A program made the translations under genes and the position numbers. A model generated the notes under the pieces. It was given only the letters and a program-made list of their open reading frames with translations. It made no database searches and was not told where the DNA came from. From assembly GCA_036874045.1 (NCBI GenBank), contig JAZBRI010000010.1:3306001-3370000 (forward strand): a stretch of DNA of 64,000 nucleotides. Reading direction: 5' to 3'. Source of the DNA: Cymodocea nodosa (lineage: Eukaryota; Streptophyta; Magnoliopsida; Alismatales; Cymodoceaceae). Positions 1 through 12,465 of the stretch are shown here, piece by piece. The number at the start of each line of letters is the position of its first letter. The first letter of the stretch is position 1.

Positions 1-869
1 TACAAAAGAAAATTCATAGAGATATAACTTCAGGTAACTTAAAAGAATTCAATAATGAGTACACGAACTTAAGAAAATAAATGCATTACATTATGTGTAA
101 AGGATAGATAATAACAAAGAAAAATAATAAAGATTTTATGCACAGATTATGGCATGATTGTTATTACACCTATAAAAGAAATTAAGCTTGAGTACATTAC
201 CTTCTTTTTTTTTTTTAATTTATACATATATATTTTATGTATTACCTCCCACAATATCATCTTTTTACGTGATCATAATCCCTTGCTTAGGGGAAAGATA
301 ACCAATTACTCAATGATAAGTGAGAACAGGTAATAATTTTTTATTTTTTTATTTTTATAACTTAAATAGAATCTGAATTACTTGTAAAATGAGTTTTTAG
401 TCAGCACATCCCAAACTAGTCGGTTCAAGTGACTAGGGTTTAAGATCCCCCAACGAACTTAATTACTCAAGTAATTGCAGATAAACAATAAAATAAGACA
501 GTAAATTGAATAAGAGGAAACTGTAAGACTTAATTTTTCTAACAGTAAGTTAATAACTTTCCTTTAATAAACAATACATACTTTCTATGTACTTTCTAAT
601 TAAAATCTCTATAAGGGTGTATACATAAGTAACAAAAATACAATTGGCACTCACATTGAATCAAATTAACTTTCCTTAAGTAACATTTTCTGAAATTTTC
701 TTAAGTAAATTGACTTCAATAAAAATCAGAATTTCATAAATTCTTAACTACTAGAAAATAGTAATTCGAAAATAGATATTTTGTTTGTTTTTTTTTTTAA
801 TAATAAAGAAATTAAATTCTAAAACTACCTTATAACAAACCAAAATGTTATGCAATGAACAAGACAATT
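1..869 (-). repeat. Inverted copy of the element B pol-to-ORF3 spacer
   Basis: Read on the minus strand this stretch matches about 6734-7590 on the plus strand almost base for base with scattered substitutions and small indels; for example the segment around 30-115 (inverse of GAATTCTTTTAAGTTACCT and flanks) recurs inverted at 7490-7570. It is non-coding, AT-rich spacer that in the plus-strand copy follows the RNase H stop codon. It forms the outer part of a long inverted repeat whose inner part is the minus-strand RT/RNase H copy that follows. The outer boundary lies beyond the window. Confidence 0.85.
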
Positions 870-2669
870 TAAACATTAGATAACCTACAAATACCAAGTT
901 CTAATTGTAGTTTTGAAAAGGTATTCTCATCTAAGGGTTTTGTAAATAGATCTGCTAATTATTTTGTGGTAGGAACAAAATTTAATACTATTTTTCTTTT
1001 TATAACATTATCCCTTAGAAAATGATGTCGAACTTCAATATGTTTAGCTCGTGAATGTAAGATAGGATTTTTAGACAAACTTATTGTAGAACTACTATCA
1101 CAGAAAATTTTAGTTGGCTCATAGGCTAAATTAAAATTTTTAAAGTTTGTCTGATCCACAAGATTTGAGCACAGCAAAGTGCAGCAGCTATATATTCAGC
1201 TTTAGTTGTAGATAATGCTACACAATTTTACTTTTTGCTAAACCATGACACTAAAGAATTTCCTGACATGTGCCACTGGTGCTTTTTCTTTTAGACTTAC
1301 ATCCTATGAAATCAGCATCACTATAACCTATTAAATTTAGAGAACTGTGTTTAAAGTAAAACAATCCGAAATTGATGATTCCTAATAGATATTTAAAAAT
1401 TCGTTTAGCAGCAAGTAGGTGTTATTCTTTAGGATTAGATTGATATCTAACACAAGTACACACACTAAACATAATATCTGGTTAGCTAACTGTTAAATAA
1501 AGTAATGAACCAATCATACTTCTATATTGTTTTATATCTACAATTTTTCTAGAGTCATCTTTATCCAACTTGGTGATAGTACTCATTGGTGTATTCTTTG
1601 TTTTAGTGTTGTCTAAACCAAACCTCTTTAATAAATCTCGAATATATTTTTCTTGTGAAATAAAAGTACCCTAATCTAACTACTTAATTTGTAAGCCTAG
1701 GAAAAATGATAGTTCACCCATCATACTCATTTCAAATTGATTAGTCATGTCTTTTGAAAAAGACTCAACTAATTTATCATTTGTTGCTCCAAATATGATG
1801 TCATCTACATAGATTTGAACTACCAATATATCTTTTTCAACCTTCTTGATAAAAAGAGTGTGATCTGCCTCTCCCATAGAATACCCTTTTTCCATAAGAA
1901 ATTTAGATAATCTCTCATACCAAGACCTAGGGGCTTGTTTAAGGCCATATAGTGCTTTCTTAAGCATGTAAACATACTCAGGATGTTTTGAATCTTCAAA
2001 ACCTGGAGGTTGTTTTACATAAACTTCTTCTTTTATATATCCATTTAAAAAGCAGTCTTAACATCCATTTGATATAATTTGAAATCCATATAACAAGCAT
2101 ATGCTAACAAAATTCGTATTGATTCTAGTCTAGCAACAGGAGCAAATGTTTCATCATAGTCAATTCCTTCCTCTTGCTTGTAACTTTGAGTAACTAACTT
2201 AACTTTATTTTTAACTATATGTCCATCCTAATCTACTTTGTTTCTAAATACCCACCTTGTTCCTATTATGGAATGATTTTCAGGTGGTGGAACTAGATCC
2301 CATACCTCATTTCTTATAAATTGATTTAGCTCATCTTGCATAGCTAAATACCAAAATTCATTTTCTAAGGCATCTTCAATTTTCTTAGGTTCTAGTAAGG
2401 AAACAAATGAATAAGCACCACAAATGTTGACTACTGATGACCTAGTCCTAACTCCTTGATTAGGATCGCCTATTATCTGATCAATAGGATGAGATGAAGC
2501 ATAACGCCAATTTCTATGTTGTTCCACATTTTCTATAGGTATGACATTATTTTCTTCTAAATCTTCATCATTTAAGATTATATTTCTTATTCCGTCAGAT
2601 AATATCTCAATTTCTCTATCAACATCATTTGGTACCATTTCTAGGAGAATTTCTGAATCAAAGTTTTTA
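870..2669 (-). pseudogene. Copia RT-RNase H, inverted partial copy (decayed)
   Basis: Minus-strand translation in broken frames gives a Ty1/copia reverse transcriptase and RNase H: the RT catalytic YVDD is encoded at 1800-1811, followed by the FFLGLQI block, and the RNase H end (SKNP, HSRAKHIEVRHHFLRD, FVPTTK) lies near 960-1080. The terminal stop is at about 870. It is the inverse of about 4930-6733 and shares most of its sequence, but the stops differ, so the two copies have diverged since duplication. The homology ends at about 2669, inside the region that precedes the RT in the plus copy, so gag, protease and integrase are absent. It is non-functional. Confidence 0.85.
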
Positions 2670-2704
2670 TTGAAAAGTATGATATGTTTTAAAGTTATAT
2701 TTTT
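2663..2704 (+). repeat. 42-bp fragment of LTR-A at the inverted-repeat junction
   Basis: The sequence from GTTTTTATTGAAAAG through AAAGTTATATTTT is the same as an internal piece of LTR-A (about 11685-11725 and the matching part of the 3' LTR). It sits exactly between the inverted arm and the start of the plus-strand gag. Seven bases (GTTTTTA, 2663-2669) are common to arm and fragment, which fits a microhomology-mediated join. Confidence 0.75.
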
Positions 2705-3649
2705 AGCAATCCTATAGTGTTAGTTAGGACTCCATATGATACTTGGACTTTTGATGAAAAGGAGCGAATGACACTAAATGCTAAAGGTTTACACATCTTG
2801 TTTTGTGCTTTATCTCATGATCAATTTAACAAAGTTTCTGCATATCAAACTGCATATGAGATATGACATGCATTAGAAGTTGCCAACGAAGGTACTAACT
2901 AGATCAAAGAATCTAAGATTAATATGTTAGTACATAAATATGAGCTTTTTAAAATGAACGAAAATGAATGTATCTCTAATATGTTTTCCCATTTTCTTGA
3001 GATTGTAAATTCATTAAAATCTTTAGGCAAGAAATTCATGGAAAAAGACTTGGTAAGAAAGATCATTAGATCTTTAACTAAAATTTGGGCTCAAAAGATA
3101 ACATCTATTGAAGAGTCCAAAGATTTAAATACATATACTCTTGATGATCTCATAGGCAATCTGACAGCCTATGAAGTACAACATTTAGATTCAAAAGGGA
3201 AGAATCCTAGAAGGGATTTGGCTTTTGAGGCTGATAAAGTCTCAGAAGTCACTAGTGATTTTGACGATGATTTACTATTGTTGACTAAAAAATTTAGAAA
3301 TCTGTTGAAGAAACACAGGAACTTCAGTTCAGCAAAGACATTTAGAGATATGGAGAAGAAGTCATTCATGAAAGACAAAATCATATGCTATAAGTGTAAC
3401 AGGCTAGGTCACTTTCAAATTGATTGTCCTCTCAACAAAGATAAGAAGAATTTGAGTAGGAATTTCAGGAATAAGAAATTCAGAAAGAGAATGGCACTTA
3501 AAGTGACATGGGATGACTCTTTAGCTTCACAAAGTGAAGAAACAAAGGATTCAACATCTGACAATGAATCCTCATCAACATCAGATTCAAAAAAAAATCT
3601 AGCAAATGTATGCTTCATGGCAAAATTCAGTAAGGTATACAAATCAAAA
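2705..3649 (+). pseudogene. Element B gag (N-terminus missing)
   Basis: Copia gag of the SIRE/Maximus-like type. It lacks roughly the first 45-50 residues seen in element A gag; the first recognisable block is TPYDTWTF, followed by LNAKGLHILFCALS. Internal stops occur near 2865 and 2900, then a long open segment (2924-3787) carries the gag core and a CCHC zinc knuckle encoded at 3386-3427 (C-YK-C-x4-H-x4-C). Gag packages element RNA in the particle. The missing N-terminus coincides with the inverted-repeat junction, so it was lost in that rearrangement rather than by drift. Confidence 0.85.
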
Positions 3650-4942
3650 TGGATAATAGACAATGGAGCATCCAGCCACATGATTGGAGATATACGATTA
3701 CTTAGAGAAGTAACAAAGACCAAGAACGGACAAGTTACATTTGGAAATAAAAGCAAAACAAATATCCTTGGGTTTGGCAAGGTTTAGGTAACTGAAAAAT
3801 GTTTTATAAATGATTTCTTATTAGTGGAAAACTTAGGTTTTAATTTATTGAGTGTTCCTGTTTTAATGAAGTTTTACAAAGTAATTTTTGAAAAAGATTC
3901 CTGTAAAATTATGGACATGTCTACAAACAAAATTTTATTCACTACATATAAGAAAGGATTCGTTTGTATTCTGAATTTGCCTTCTGATATTATTAAAGAC
4001 AATGCTTGCTTAATTGCAAAATTAGATGAAGTTATTTTGTGGCATAGAAGGCTAGGACACTCAAACTTAAAATTATTACAAAAGTTGTCTAAAAAGAATC
4101 TAGTTAGAGGTTTACTTAGTATTAAGTACTCGAAAGAGTTTATGTGTGACGCAAGTCAACTAGGTAAATTATATAAAACATCCTTTAAAAGTTTAAATGA
4201 AATAACAAGCAAAACAGTATTAGAACTAGTGCATATGGATTTATTTGGACCTACTAGGACTACTAGTCTAGGAGGTAAACATTATGCTTTTGTACTAGTT
4301 GATGACTATTCTAGGTTTACTTGGGTTTATTTTCTAGCTAATAAAATTGAAGTTTTTGGAATATTTAAGATATTCTGTAATAATGTTCAGAATGAGTAAA
4401 ATGTTAAAATTCAAAAACATAGGAGTGATCATGGTACAAAATTTGATAATGATCAAATGGACACCTTTTGTGAAGAATTAGGCATAGATCATAAGTACTC
4501 ATTTCCAAGAGCTCATTCACAAAATAGGATAGTAGAACGTAAAAACAGATCATTTCAGGAAATGTCCAGAACCTTGTTAAATGAAAATAAGTTACCCTTA
4601 TCTCTCTGAGTAGAAGCAGTTCATACAGTATGTTATGTTATAAATAGAGTACATCTAAGACCAATTTTGGATAAAACTCCTTATGAGATATGGTATAACA
4701 CAGTTCCCAAAATAAGTTATTTAAAACCTTTTGGCTGCAAGTGTTTTATTTTAAACACTAAGGAACGTAGAGACAAATTTGGAGCCAAATTAGATGAGGG
4801 TATTTTTGTTGGTTATTTGATTAGAAGTAAGGCATATAGAGTATACAATAAATCAACAAAAACCATTGAGGAAACCCTACATGTGAAATTTCATGAAAAT
4901 TCTCATTTGGACTTTAGACATACTAAAAACTTTGATTCATAA
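3650..4942 (+). pseudogene. Element B protease and integrase (decayed)
   Basis: The protease active-site region is encoded from 3650 and reads WIIDNGASSHM; the usual serine of D-S-G is Asn (codon 3662-3664). A GAG-pre-integrase segment follows (LWHRRLGHSN), but the second Cys of its HHCC finger reads as Ser (CDAS). The integrase core keeps the catalytic Asp of DLFGP, the Asp of RSDHG and the Glu of IVERKNR, with stops near 4398 and 4607. The end of the segment has the conserved FGCKCF and KAYRVYN blocks of Copia integrase. It is derived from an aspartic protease plus DDE integrase and cannot be active as it stands. Confidence 0.88.
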
Positions 4943-6733
4943 ATTCTCCTAGAAATAATACCAAATGATGTTGATAGAGAAATTGAGAGATTATCTGATG
5001 GAATAAGAAATATAAACTTAAATGATGAAGATTTAGAAGAAAATAATGTCATACCTATAGAAAATGTGGAACAACATAGAAATTGGCATTATGCTTCATC
5101 TCATCCTATTGATCGGATAATAGGCAATCCTAATCAAGGAGTTAGGACTAGGTCATCAGTAGTCATCATTTGTGGTGCTTATTCATTTGTTTCCTTACTA
5201 GAACCTAAGAAAATTGAAGATGCCTTAGAAGATGAATTTTGGTATTTAGCTATGTAAGATGAGCTAAATCAATTTATAAGAAATGAGGCATGGGATCTAG
5301 TTCCACCACTTGAAAATTAGTCCATAATAGGAACAAGGTGGGTATTTAGAAACAAAGTAGATCAAGATGGACATATAGTTAAAAATAAAGCTAGGTTAGT
5401 TGCCCAAGGTTACAAGCAAGAGGAAGGAATTGACTATGATGAAACATTTGCTCCTGTTGCTAGACTAGAATCAATACGAATTTTGTTAGCATATGCTTGT
5501 TATATGGACTTCAAATTATATCAAATGGATGTTAAGACTGCTTTTTTAAATGGATATATAAAAGAAGAAGTTTATGTAAAACAACCTCTAGGTTTTGAAG
5601 ATTCAAAATATCCCGAGTATGTTTACAAGCTTAAAAAGGCACTACATGGCCTTAAACAAGCCCCTTGGTCTTGGTATGAGAGATTATCTAAATTTCTTAT
5701 AGAGAAAGGGTATTCTATGGGAAAGGCAGATTAGACTCTTTTTATCAAGAAGGTCGAAAAAGATATATTGGTAGTTCAAATCTATGTAGATGACATTATA
5801 TTTGGAGCAACAAATGATAAATTAGTTGAGTCTTTTTCAAAAGACATGACTAATCAATTTGAAATGAGTATGATGGGTGAACTATCATTTTTCCTAGGCT
5901 TACAAATTAAGCAGTTAGAACAGGGTACTTTTATTTCACAAGAAAAATATACTCAAGATTTCTTAAAGAGGTTTGGGTTAGACAACACTAAAACAAAGAA
6001 TACACCAATGACTACTATCACTAAGTTGCATAAAGATGACTCTGGAAAAACTATAGATATAAAATAATATAGAAGTATGATTGGTTCATTACTTTATTTA
6101 ACAACTAGCTGACTAGATATTATGTTTAGTGTGTGTACTTGTGCTAGATATCAATCTAATCCTAAAGAATCACACCTACTTGCTGTTAAACGAATTTTTA
6201 AATATCTATTAGGAACCATCAATTTTTGATTGTTTTACTTTAAACATAATTCTTTAAATTTAATAGGTTATAGTGATGCCAATTTTGCAAGATGTAAGTT
6301 TGAATAAAAAAGCACTAGTGTCACTTGTCAATTATTAGGAAATTCTTTAGTATCATGGTTTAGCAAAAAGCAAAATTGTGTAGCATTATCTACAACTGAA
6401 GCTGAATATATAGCTGCTGCACTTTACTGTGCTCAAATCCTCTAGATCAGACAAACTTTAAAAGATTTTAATTTAGCCTATGAGCCAACTAAGATTTTTT
6501 GTGATAGTAGTTCTACAATAAGTTTGTCTAAAAATCCTGTCTTACATTCACGAGCTAATCATATAGAAGTTCGACATCATTTTCTAAGGGATAATGTTAT
6601 AAAAGGAAAAATAGTATTAAATTTTGTTCCTACCACAAAACAATTGGCAGATCTATTTACAAAACCCTTAGATGAGAATACCTTTTCAAAATTACGATTA
6701 GAACTTAGTATCTGTAGGCTATCTAATGTTTAA
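4943..6733 (+). pseudogene. Element B reverse transcriptase-RNase H (decayed)
   Basis: Ty1/copia RT with [52 protein letters not shown] and catalytic YVDD at 5782-5793, then RNase H with SLVSWFSKKQ, ALSTTEAEY and the LADLFTKPL end. At least eight in-frame stops interrupt it (for example near 5255, 5733, 6067, 6110, 6229, 6305), mostly of the kind produced by C-to-T change. The reading ends at a stop at 6731-6733. The same region is present inverted at 870-2669. Confidence 0.9.
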
Positions 6734-8520
6734 ATTGTCTTATTCATTGCATACCATTTTGGTTTGTTATAAAGTAGCTTTAGAATTTAATTTCTTTATT
6801 AAAAAAAACTCAAAATATCTATTTTAAAATTATTATTTACTGATAATTAAGAAAGTATGAAATTCTGATTTTTATTGAAGTCAATTTATTTAAGACAAAT
6901 TTAGAAAATGTTACTTAAGGAAAGTTGATTTAATTCAATATGAGTGCCAACTGTATTTTTGTTACTTATGTATATGCCATTATAGAGATTTTAATTGAAA
7001 AATACATAGAAAATATGTACCGTTTATTAAAGGAAAGTTATTAACATACTGTTAGAAAAATTAAGTCTTGCAGTTACCTCTTATTCAATTTACTGTATTG
7101 TTTTATTGTTTGTCTACAATTACTTGAATAATTAAGTCCGTTGGGGGATCTTAAACCCTAGTCACTTGAACCAATTGGTTTGGGATGTACTGACTAAAAA
7201 CTCATTTTACAAGTAATTCAGATTCTTTTTTTTTTTTTGAAAAAAAAAGGTTACCTGTTCTCACTTATCATTGAGTAACTGGTTATCTTTCCCCTAAGCA
7301 AGGGATTGTGATCACGTAAAAAGATGATATTGTGAGAGGCAATACATAAAATAAAAAATATATATAAAAAAAAGGGGCAATGTACTCAAGCTTAGTTTGT
7401 TTTACAGGTGTTATTACAATTCTACTATAATCTATGCATATAATCTTTGTTATTTTTCTTTGTTATTATCTATTCTTTACACATAATGTAATGCATTTAT
7501 TTTCTTAAGTTTGTGTACTCATTATTGAATTCTTTTAAGTTACCTAAAGGTATATCTCTATGAATTTTCTTTTATAAACTGAATAAAATAAAAGTTAAAA
7601 GGTCTAAATTGTTAAATCTACAACTTATTTCTGTATTTAAATTTTAAAAAAAGAAGGTAGAGAGACTCAAATCTATTGGGGCTTGGCAACCTAGTTTAAG
7701 TACACTAGATTTTGAACTTAAATGACAAATTTATTAGGGCTTGGCAACCTAATATTAAGTACGCCGTAGATTCTCTAGACTACATTTATGTAGGAGGAGC
7801 AAACAATGACAAACAATGGTACATTTAATCAAATGTAAATATTCTAGAACTTATACAGATCAAAAGTTAGACTCATTTAGGTAGTTAACGTATAGTTATG
7901 CATTTCACTTGATTTCAGCTATTTTATCTAACCCTCCAAGTTTTTCGTCTTGTTAAGTTTTTTACTCTTCTACAAACTCGAATAGTTAGATTTCTCTCTA
8001 AGTTTCAGTTTTACATTCTTATATTTTATTGTTTTAAGAAACTCGAACAATTATGCTTAAGTCTTCGACTTTTACACATATCCATTCGAGAAACTCAAAC
8101 AATTAATTTAATATTATTATATTTTTATGAAAGACTTAAAATATGACAATAACTATTCTAGTTTGTTGTATACTTATGTGCTTTACTACTCATAAAACTT
8201 GAATAGTTATCATAAGTCTTCGAGTTTTCTCATTTTTACTTAGCTAGTAGTTATTTTCTTTACACGAATAGTTACGCTAAGTCTTCTGCTTTTGTCGATT
8301 GTAAAACTTGTACAGTTATTGTAAGCATTCGAGTTATTTATCTGTAATAGATCTTATATTTATGATTTCAATGATTGAATCCATTTATCCATTTATAAAC
8401 TCGAAGAGTTATAAATGTTTTACTAATAACCTTTTATGTTTCTACCTTGGTAAAACCCTAGTTTTAGTCCAATCTTTACTTCCATTAAGTTCTACAGTAA
8501 ACAGCGAAGATTAATCGACA
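6734..8520 (+). other. Element B spacer between pol and ORF3
   Basis: No gene seen. The first 850 bases recur inverted at 1-869. Around 7150-7220 it resembles the spacer of element A and the 3' UTR of Gypsy C (a GGGAT..TGACTAAAA.CTCATTT core), though more diverged. A TGTAGGAGGAG..AACAATG box at 7790-7808 matches boxes in A (20751-20773) and Gypsy (28851-28875). From about 7930 to 8430 it is dense in CGNNNAGTTA motifs: CGAATAGTTA at 7979-7988 and 8265-8274, CGAAGAGTTA at 8402-8411, plus degenerate copies such as CGAACAATTA. ORF3 starts 110 bases after the last. Confidence 0.7.
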
Positions 8521-11466
8521 ATGTTAGGATGTGGAAGAGGATGTGGTAGAATGAAAAAAGTGCAAAAAAGAGAGATGGAACTTCAAAAGATAGAAAATGA
8601 GATCAATGACATTTACTCAAGGTATAATTTTTCTAATGAAGTAGTACATGAAATTAGAAAAGTTGTTCAAGATGAGAAAAATTTCTATTGGAAATTTATT
8701 TAAAATTATGCTGAAACACAGTTTAGACTAAAACAGACTAAACTTTCTATGTTACAAATGTGGAAAAGAACATTGCAACCTAACCTTGAGGTTGTTACAA
8801 GTTCTGGACAAGTACTTGAAAAATCGATATAGTCTATTACTTATTATGGAAAGAAATGGGGACCAATGATAGAAAATGCCAATAAAGAATTAGAATCTTT
8901 GTATTCTCAACATTATTTTCCCTCGGTTGTTTTAGACAACATTCAAGAGTTTATTGATGAACAGAAAACAGCCATTTGGAAAATGGACCTTCAAAGTGAA
9001 GGACAAAAAGTTTATCAACTAAAAATGGCAGAAGTTGAGAGCTTAAAACTCTATATTCCATTACTACAACCTAGGCATCATGTGAAGGACCATCAAGACT
9101 AGAAGTGCCTTTAACAAGAGAAATTAAGAAAACTTTAGAACCTCCTCAACAACCAGAAATGCTGCAGACATATAGTCAGAAAAAGAAGAAGACATTAGAA
9201 TATTTTGGACTAACTACAGGTGTACAAGGCATATTGCAACAAAGAGGAGAATCATTGAAAAATGGAAAATTATGTTCCATTGCACAAGTTGGACAGGATT
9301 TTGTTTTAGGAACCCCAGCAAATGTGACAAATTTCGGATTACAAGCATACACTCTAAGGTATTGTGTCACATTAGTACATAATGTCTCTTTTAATACAAT
9401 GGACAGTTTTTCACATGATGCTGCAAGCCAACATTCTTTCTCTATGGAAAGAGAACATGTAGGAAATTTTGATGATATATATACAGATGATATTAATTTT
9501 GATGACATTTCTGATAACGTAGACACTAAGTGTATGAATTTTAAAGATATTTCATTTGAAGAGGAATGTACAAATATTTTTCCTCTTACTGTATCTTGGA
9601 TAGAGATTTTTGATTTTTAGTATAGTTGCTTATACTACATTTTATACATGTGGTTATGTCTGTTATAGTATACAATATATTTGTTGATAAATGTATATAA
9701 TCAGCAAACTACACAGTTACAAATAGAATATGACACTGCTAATGTCTCAATAATAGCAATTTCAGAATTACAGAATGACTCTATTATATAAACAGATATA
9801 GAATATTCTTTCATGTAGAGATAGTTGTTGTATAGACCAATTATAGAAATAATTGTTGCTAATAGAGGGATTAGTACATAGATTGTTGATACTGATATAC
9901 ATATGCTAGTTACTGATATGTTTCACAAAAATCAAACAGAAGAAATTTAGCAAATTATTGATACGACAATAACAGATATTTCAGACATTTATACTAGCTT
10001 TGATAGAAATTCCAGTAGTTCTGAAAGATCTGAAAATATAGATGTTGTTGATAATACTGAAACAAGTCCTAGGTCAGAACATCATGACAGGAAAATACCT
10101 AATCCTGAACAAAATTTAGACGACAATACATTGTTATGATTTAGAAATAACTCCTGTTATGAAAAATTTCAAACATATAAAACTTTAAAAGTTTTATAGT
10201 CAAGACTAGTTAAGTTTGAAGGGATGGCACATATACGAGAAATGCTTGAATTTCAAGGCTTGTTGACTCTACTTCCACAATAGCTAGGCCATCTTGTTAT
10301 ACCAGAACTTGTAAGTTGTTTTTACTCAAACTTAATAGTGGAAGAAGGTATTCCTATTTCCAATATACAAGACTACGATATATATTTAGCTCCCGAATTA
10401 CTTTATCAAGTACTTGGTCTAAGAAATGAAGGAGTTAAATTATCAAAAAGAAAATAGGTTTATCAATTGGGATGAGACATTAAAAGTTTAGCCAAAGATC
10501 CCACTACCAACAATCAAATGAGATTACTAAATGATTTAAATGGCCAAGCACATTTTATTGCAAAAATACTACATGCTTCACTCTTTCAGAAGTTTGGTCA
10601 TGGTGTAGAGGTTGGAAGGTGCATTTACACCTACTACCAAGCACCTACTCTTGTAAGAACTCTGGAGTTAACTGTGTTTGGGTGAGAGTAGAACAAGGAT
10701 GGGTGACCATTTGGGAAGTTCTCATGTAATGCCTATGGGCAGTAAGTAGTGCTGGCTTTGCTCAAGCATTGACAAGCTATAGGTGTGTGCACCACTTACC
10801 CCATTCATGTACTAACATTGCGGGTCCTGCCTTAGTTAGTAATCTTAATCGAGTTGGTGGATGGGGCCACTTAAGGTACCCCCAACTAGTTGGGAATCTC
10901 TACGAGACAAAGTACGCGATACTTGGAGAAATCTACCATGTTGGGGCCTAGCAAGGTCTCCTATAAGCTTTTCCCTCCTTAGATACTCCTGGTGTATATC
11001 AGGCTACTTGAGTGTCCATTGAGACTCGCATGTTATCACCACCATGGATACTCTTAGAGGATCAAAAAAAATACTTGTAAAAAAAAAATGGTGTAGAGGT
11101 TGGCAGATGCTGTCTTTATGCTACATATGCTTTAATTAACCATATATAGGTGAACTAGTATGATATTTTTGTTTCTCATATCTTAAACTTGCAGAGTAAA
11201 TTATTTTATGGTGATCCACTTTTGAGAATTATGGTAAGTCGAATAGATATTACACCTTGGCCATAGAAAAGATTAAAATCAAGATCTTTCTCTGCAAAGG
11301 AACTACAAAAATACCAAGAAGTAGATACACCTATAATTCGACAACAACAACAACAATAGGATCGACAAACTCAGTCATAAGAACAATAGCAATAATCGAC
11401 ATAGTTTTTAGAACAACAGCAACATACAAATACAAGTATACATATAGATACAAATATAGGTATACA
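8521..11466 (+). pseudogene. Element B ORF3, N-terminal and domain part (decayed, two insertions)
   Basis: Starts with ATG at 8521 followed by a Gly/Cys/Arg-rich stretch (GCGRGCGRMKK) and a helical, charged segment (8521-8703; again 8866-9102), then 9105-9620 and 10200-11270 in shifting frames. The region 10200-11260 corresponds to the globular domain of element A ORF3: FQGLLTLLP, FYSNLIVEE, LLYQVLGLRNEG, HFIAKILHASLFQKFGHG, then SKLFYGDPLLRI. This pattern is like the plant family annotated as 'putative plant transposon protein' (PF20167, possibly related to Athila ORF1; recalled, not searched). A glutamine-rich stretch follows at 11340-11440. A SINE (10616-11087) and element A (11467) interrupt it. 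Function unknown; no signal peptide or membrane segment is seen. Confidence 0.75.
10616..11087 (+). mobile_element. 5S-rRNA-derived SINE
   Basis: About 472 bp flanked by a perfect 16-bp target-site duplication ATGGTGTAGAGGTTGG (10600-10615 and 11088-11103), with an A-rich 3' tail (11063-11087). The first ~119 bases (10617-10735) align without gaps to plant 5S rRNA from its 5' end; the internal control region is well kept, including GGATGGGTGACC at 10697-10708 and GAGAGTAG before it, while the first 40 bases are diverged. The rest of the body (10736-11060) is unrelated to 5S and not recognised. Long TSD plus A-tail indicate LINE-mediated target-primed insertion and Pol III transcription from a type 1 (5S) promoter is inferred. 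It interrupts the ORF3 domain, whose reading resumes exactly after the TSD. Confidence 0.85.
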
Positions 11467-12434
11467 TGTTGAGTATTTTGTTTTGATGATGTGTGCTAAA
11501 TGAAAAATAATCATATTTACTCAATTACTATTGCTTGTGAAAAGAAATTAAAATTATCAATTAATACAAAAAAAGCTTACTAAGATAAATACTTGTCTGT
11601 ATTGGATCTGAAATTATACTAAGTTAATAACTAGTCGTTTCGTTGCATTAATTTCTCATTTAACTAAACGTTAAGTTAACGTGTGTTTTTATTGAAAAGC
11701 ATGATATGTTTTAAAGTTATATTTTCTATATCATGAACAGTGCACGCTTAGAGAACTCGTTAAGTTAGAGGCTTAAAGGTTAAAATAGGTCACGTGAGAA
11801 CTCATTAAGTTAGTAAGAGAAGAGACGAACTCGTTAAGTTAGTGTTGTACACGTGGTGAAATTGTAAGTTACGAATGTTATATTGTATCACGTGAGGTGC
11901 ATATGTTTAACTTGTTAAGTTAACATAACTAAATGCGTTGAGTTGCTATATTGAACACTAAGGCAACGTGTTAGGTTAGCGTTATAAAACTTAAGTTGTT
12001 ATTTTTGTACGTGGTAAAATTCTTATTAGAAAAAATATTTGTTTATTACTAGTTCGTTAAGTTAGCTGTAACACAACGGAGATGGTTTGTTGAGTTATCT
12101 GTAATACCACGGAGATAGTTCATTGAGTTAGCTACATTACTTGTCACATGAAGAACTCGTTAAGTTAGAAACGTTAAGTTAATATCTACTTGTGTTACTC
12201 GTTTAGTTAACATTGAAGTAACGACTTCTTATTACACTTGATGAAAAATTTTAAAAGAGAAAGTTTATTTTGCAGGAAATTTTTCAAAGATCTAGGATTG
12301 ATAATTAAAGAAAATTCGAAATGTAAACGTGGGTCAAAACATGTGTATTTCGATGAAGAAAAAAGAAAAGATGTGAAGAAGTGGAAAATTGGCAGTGATT
12401 AAACGTGGAGGATATGCATGAAATGAAGATACAG

Positions 12435-12441
12435 TATAAAA
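12435..12441 (+). promoter_or_regulatory. LTR-A TATA box
   Basis: TATAAAA in an otherwise unremarkable context, conserved at the same place in the 3' LTR (25024-25030). It lies downstream of the CGTTAAGTTA/CACGTG array and 630 bases before the LTR end, which suits the U3-R boundary of this LTR. Start-site position is inferred. Confidence 0.6.
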
Positions 12442-12465
12442 GGCATAGAATTCTCGTGGATCAGA

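Noticed and set aside
10769-10951. 60-codon frame inside the SINE
   Set aside because: Lies wholly within the SINE body, with no start context, no homology recognised and no conservation to compare.
10616-11087. Cassandra-type TRIM with a 5S-like LTR
   Set aside because: Cassandra elements carry 5S-like sequence in two LTRs with 5-bp TSD. Here there is one copy, an A-rich tail and a 16-bp TSD, which fit a SINE.
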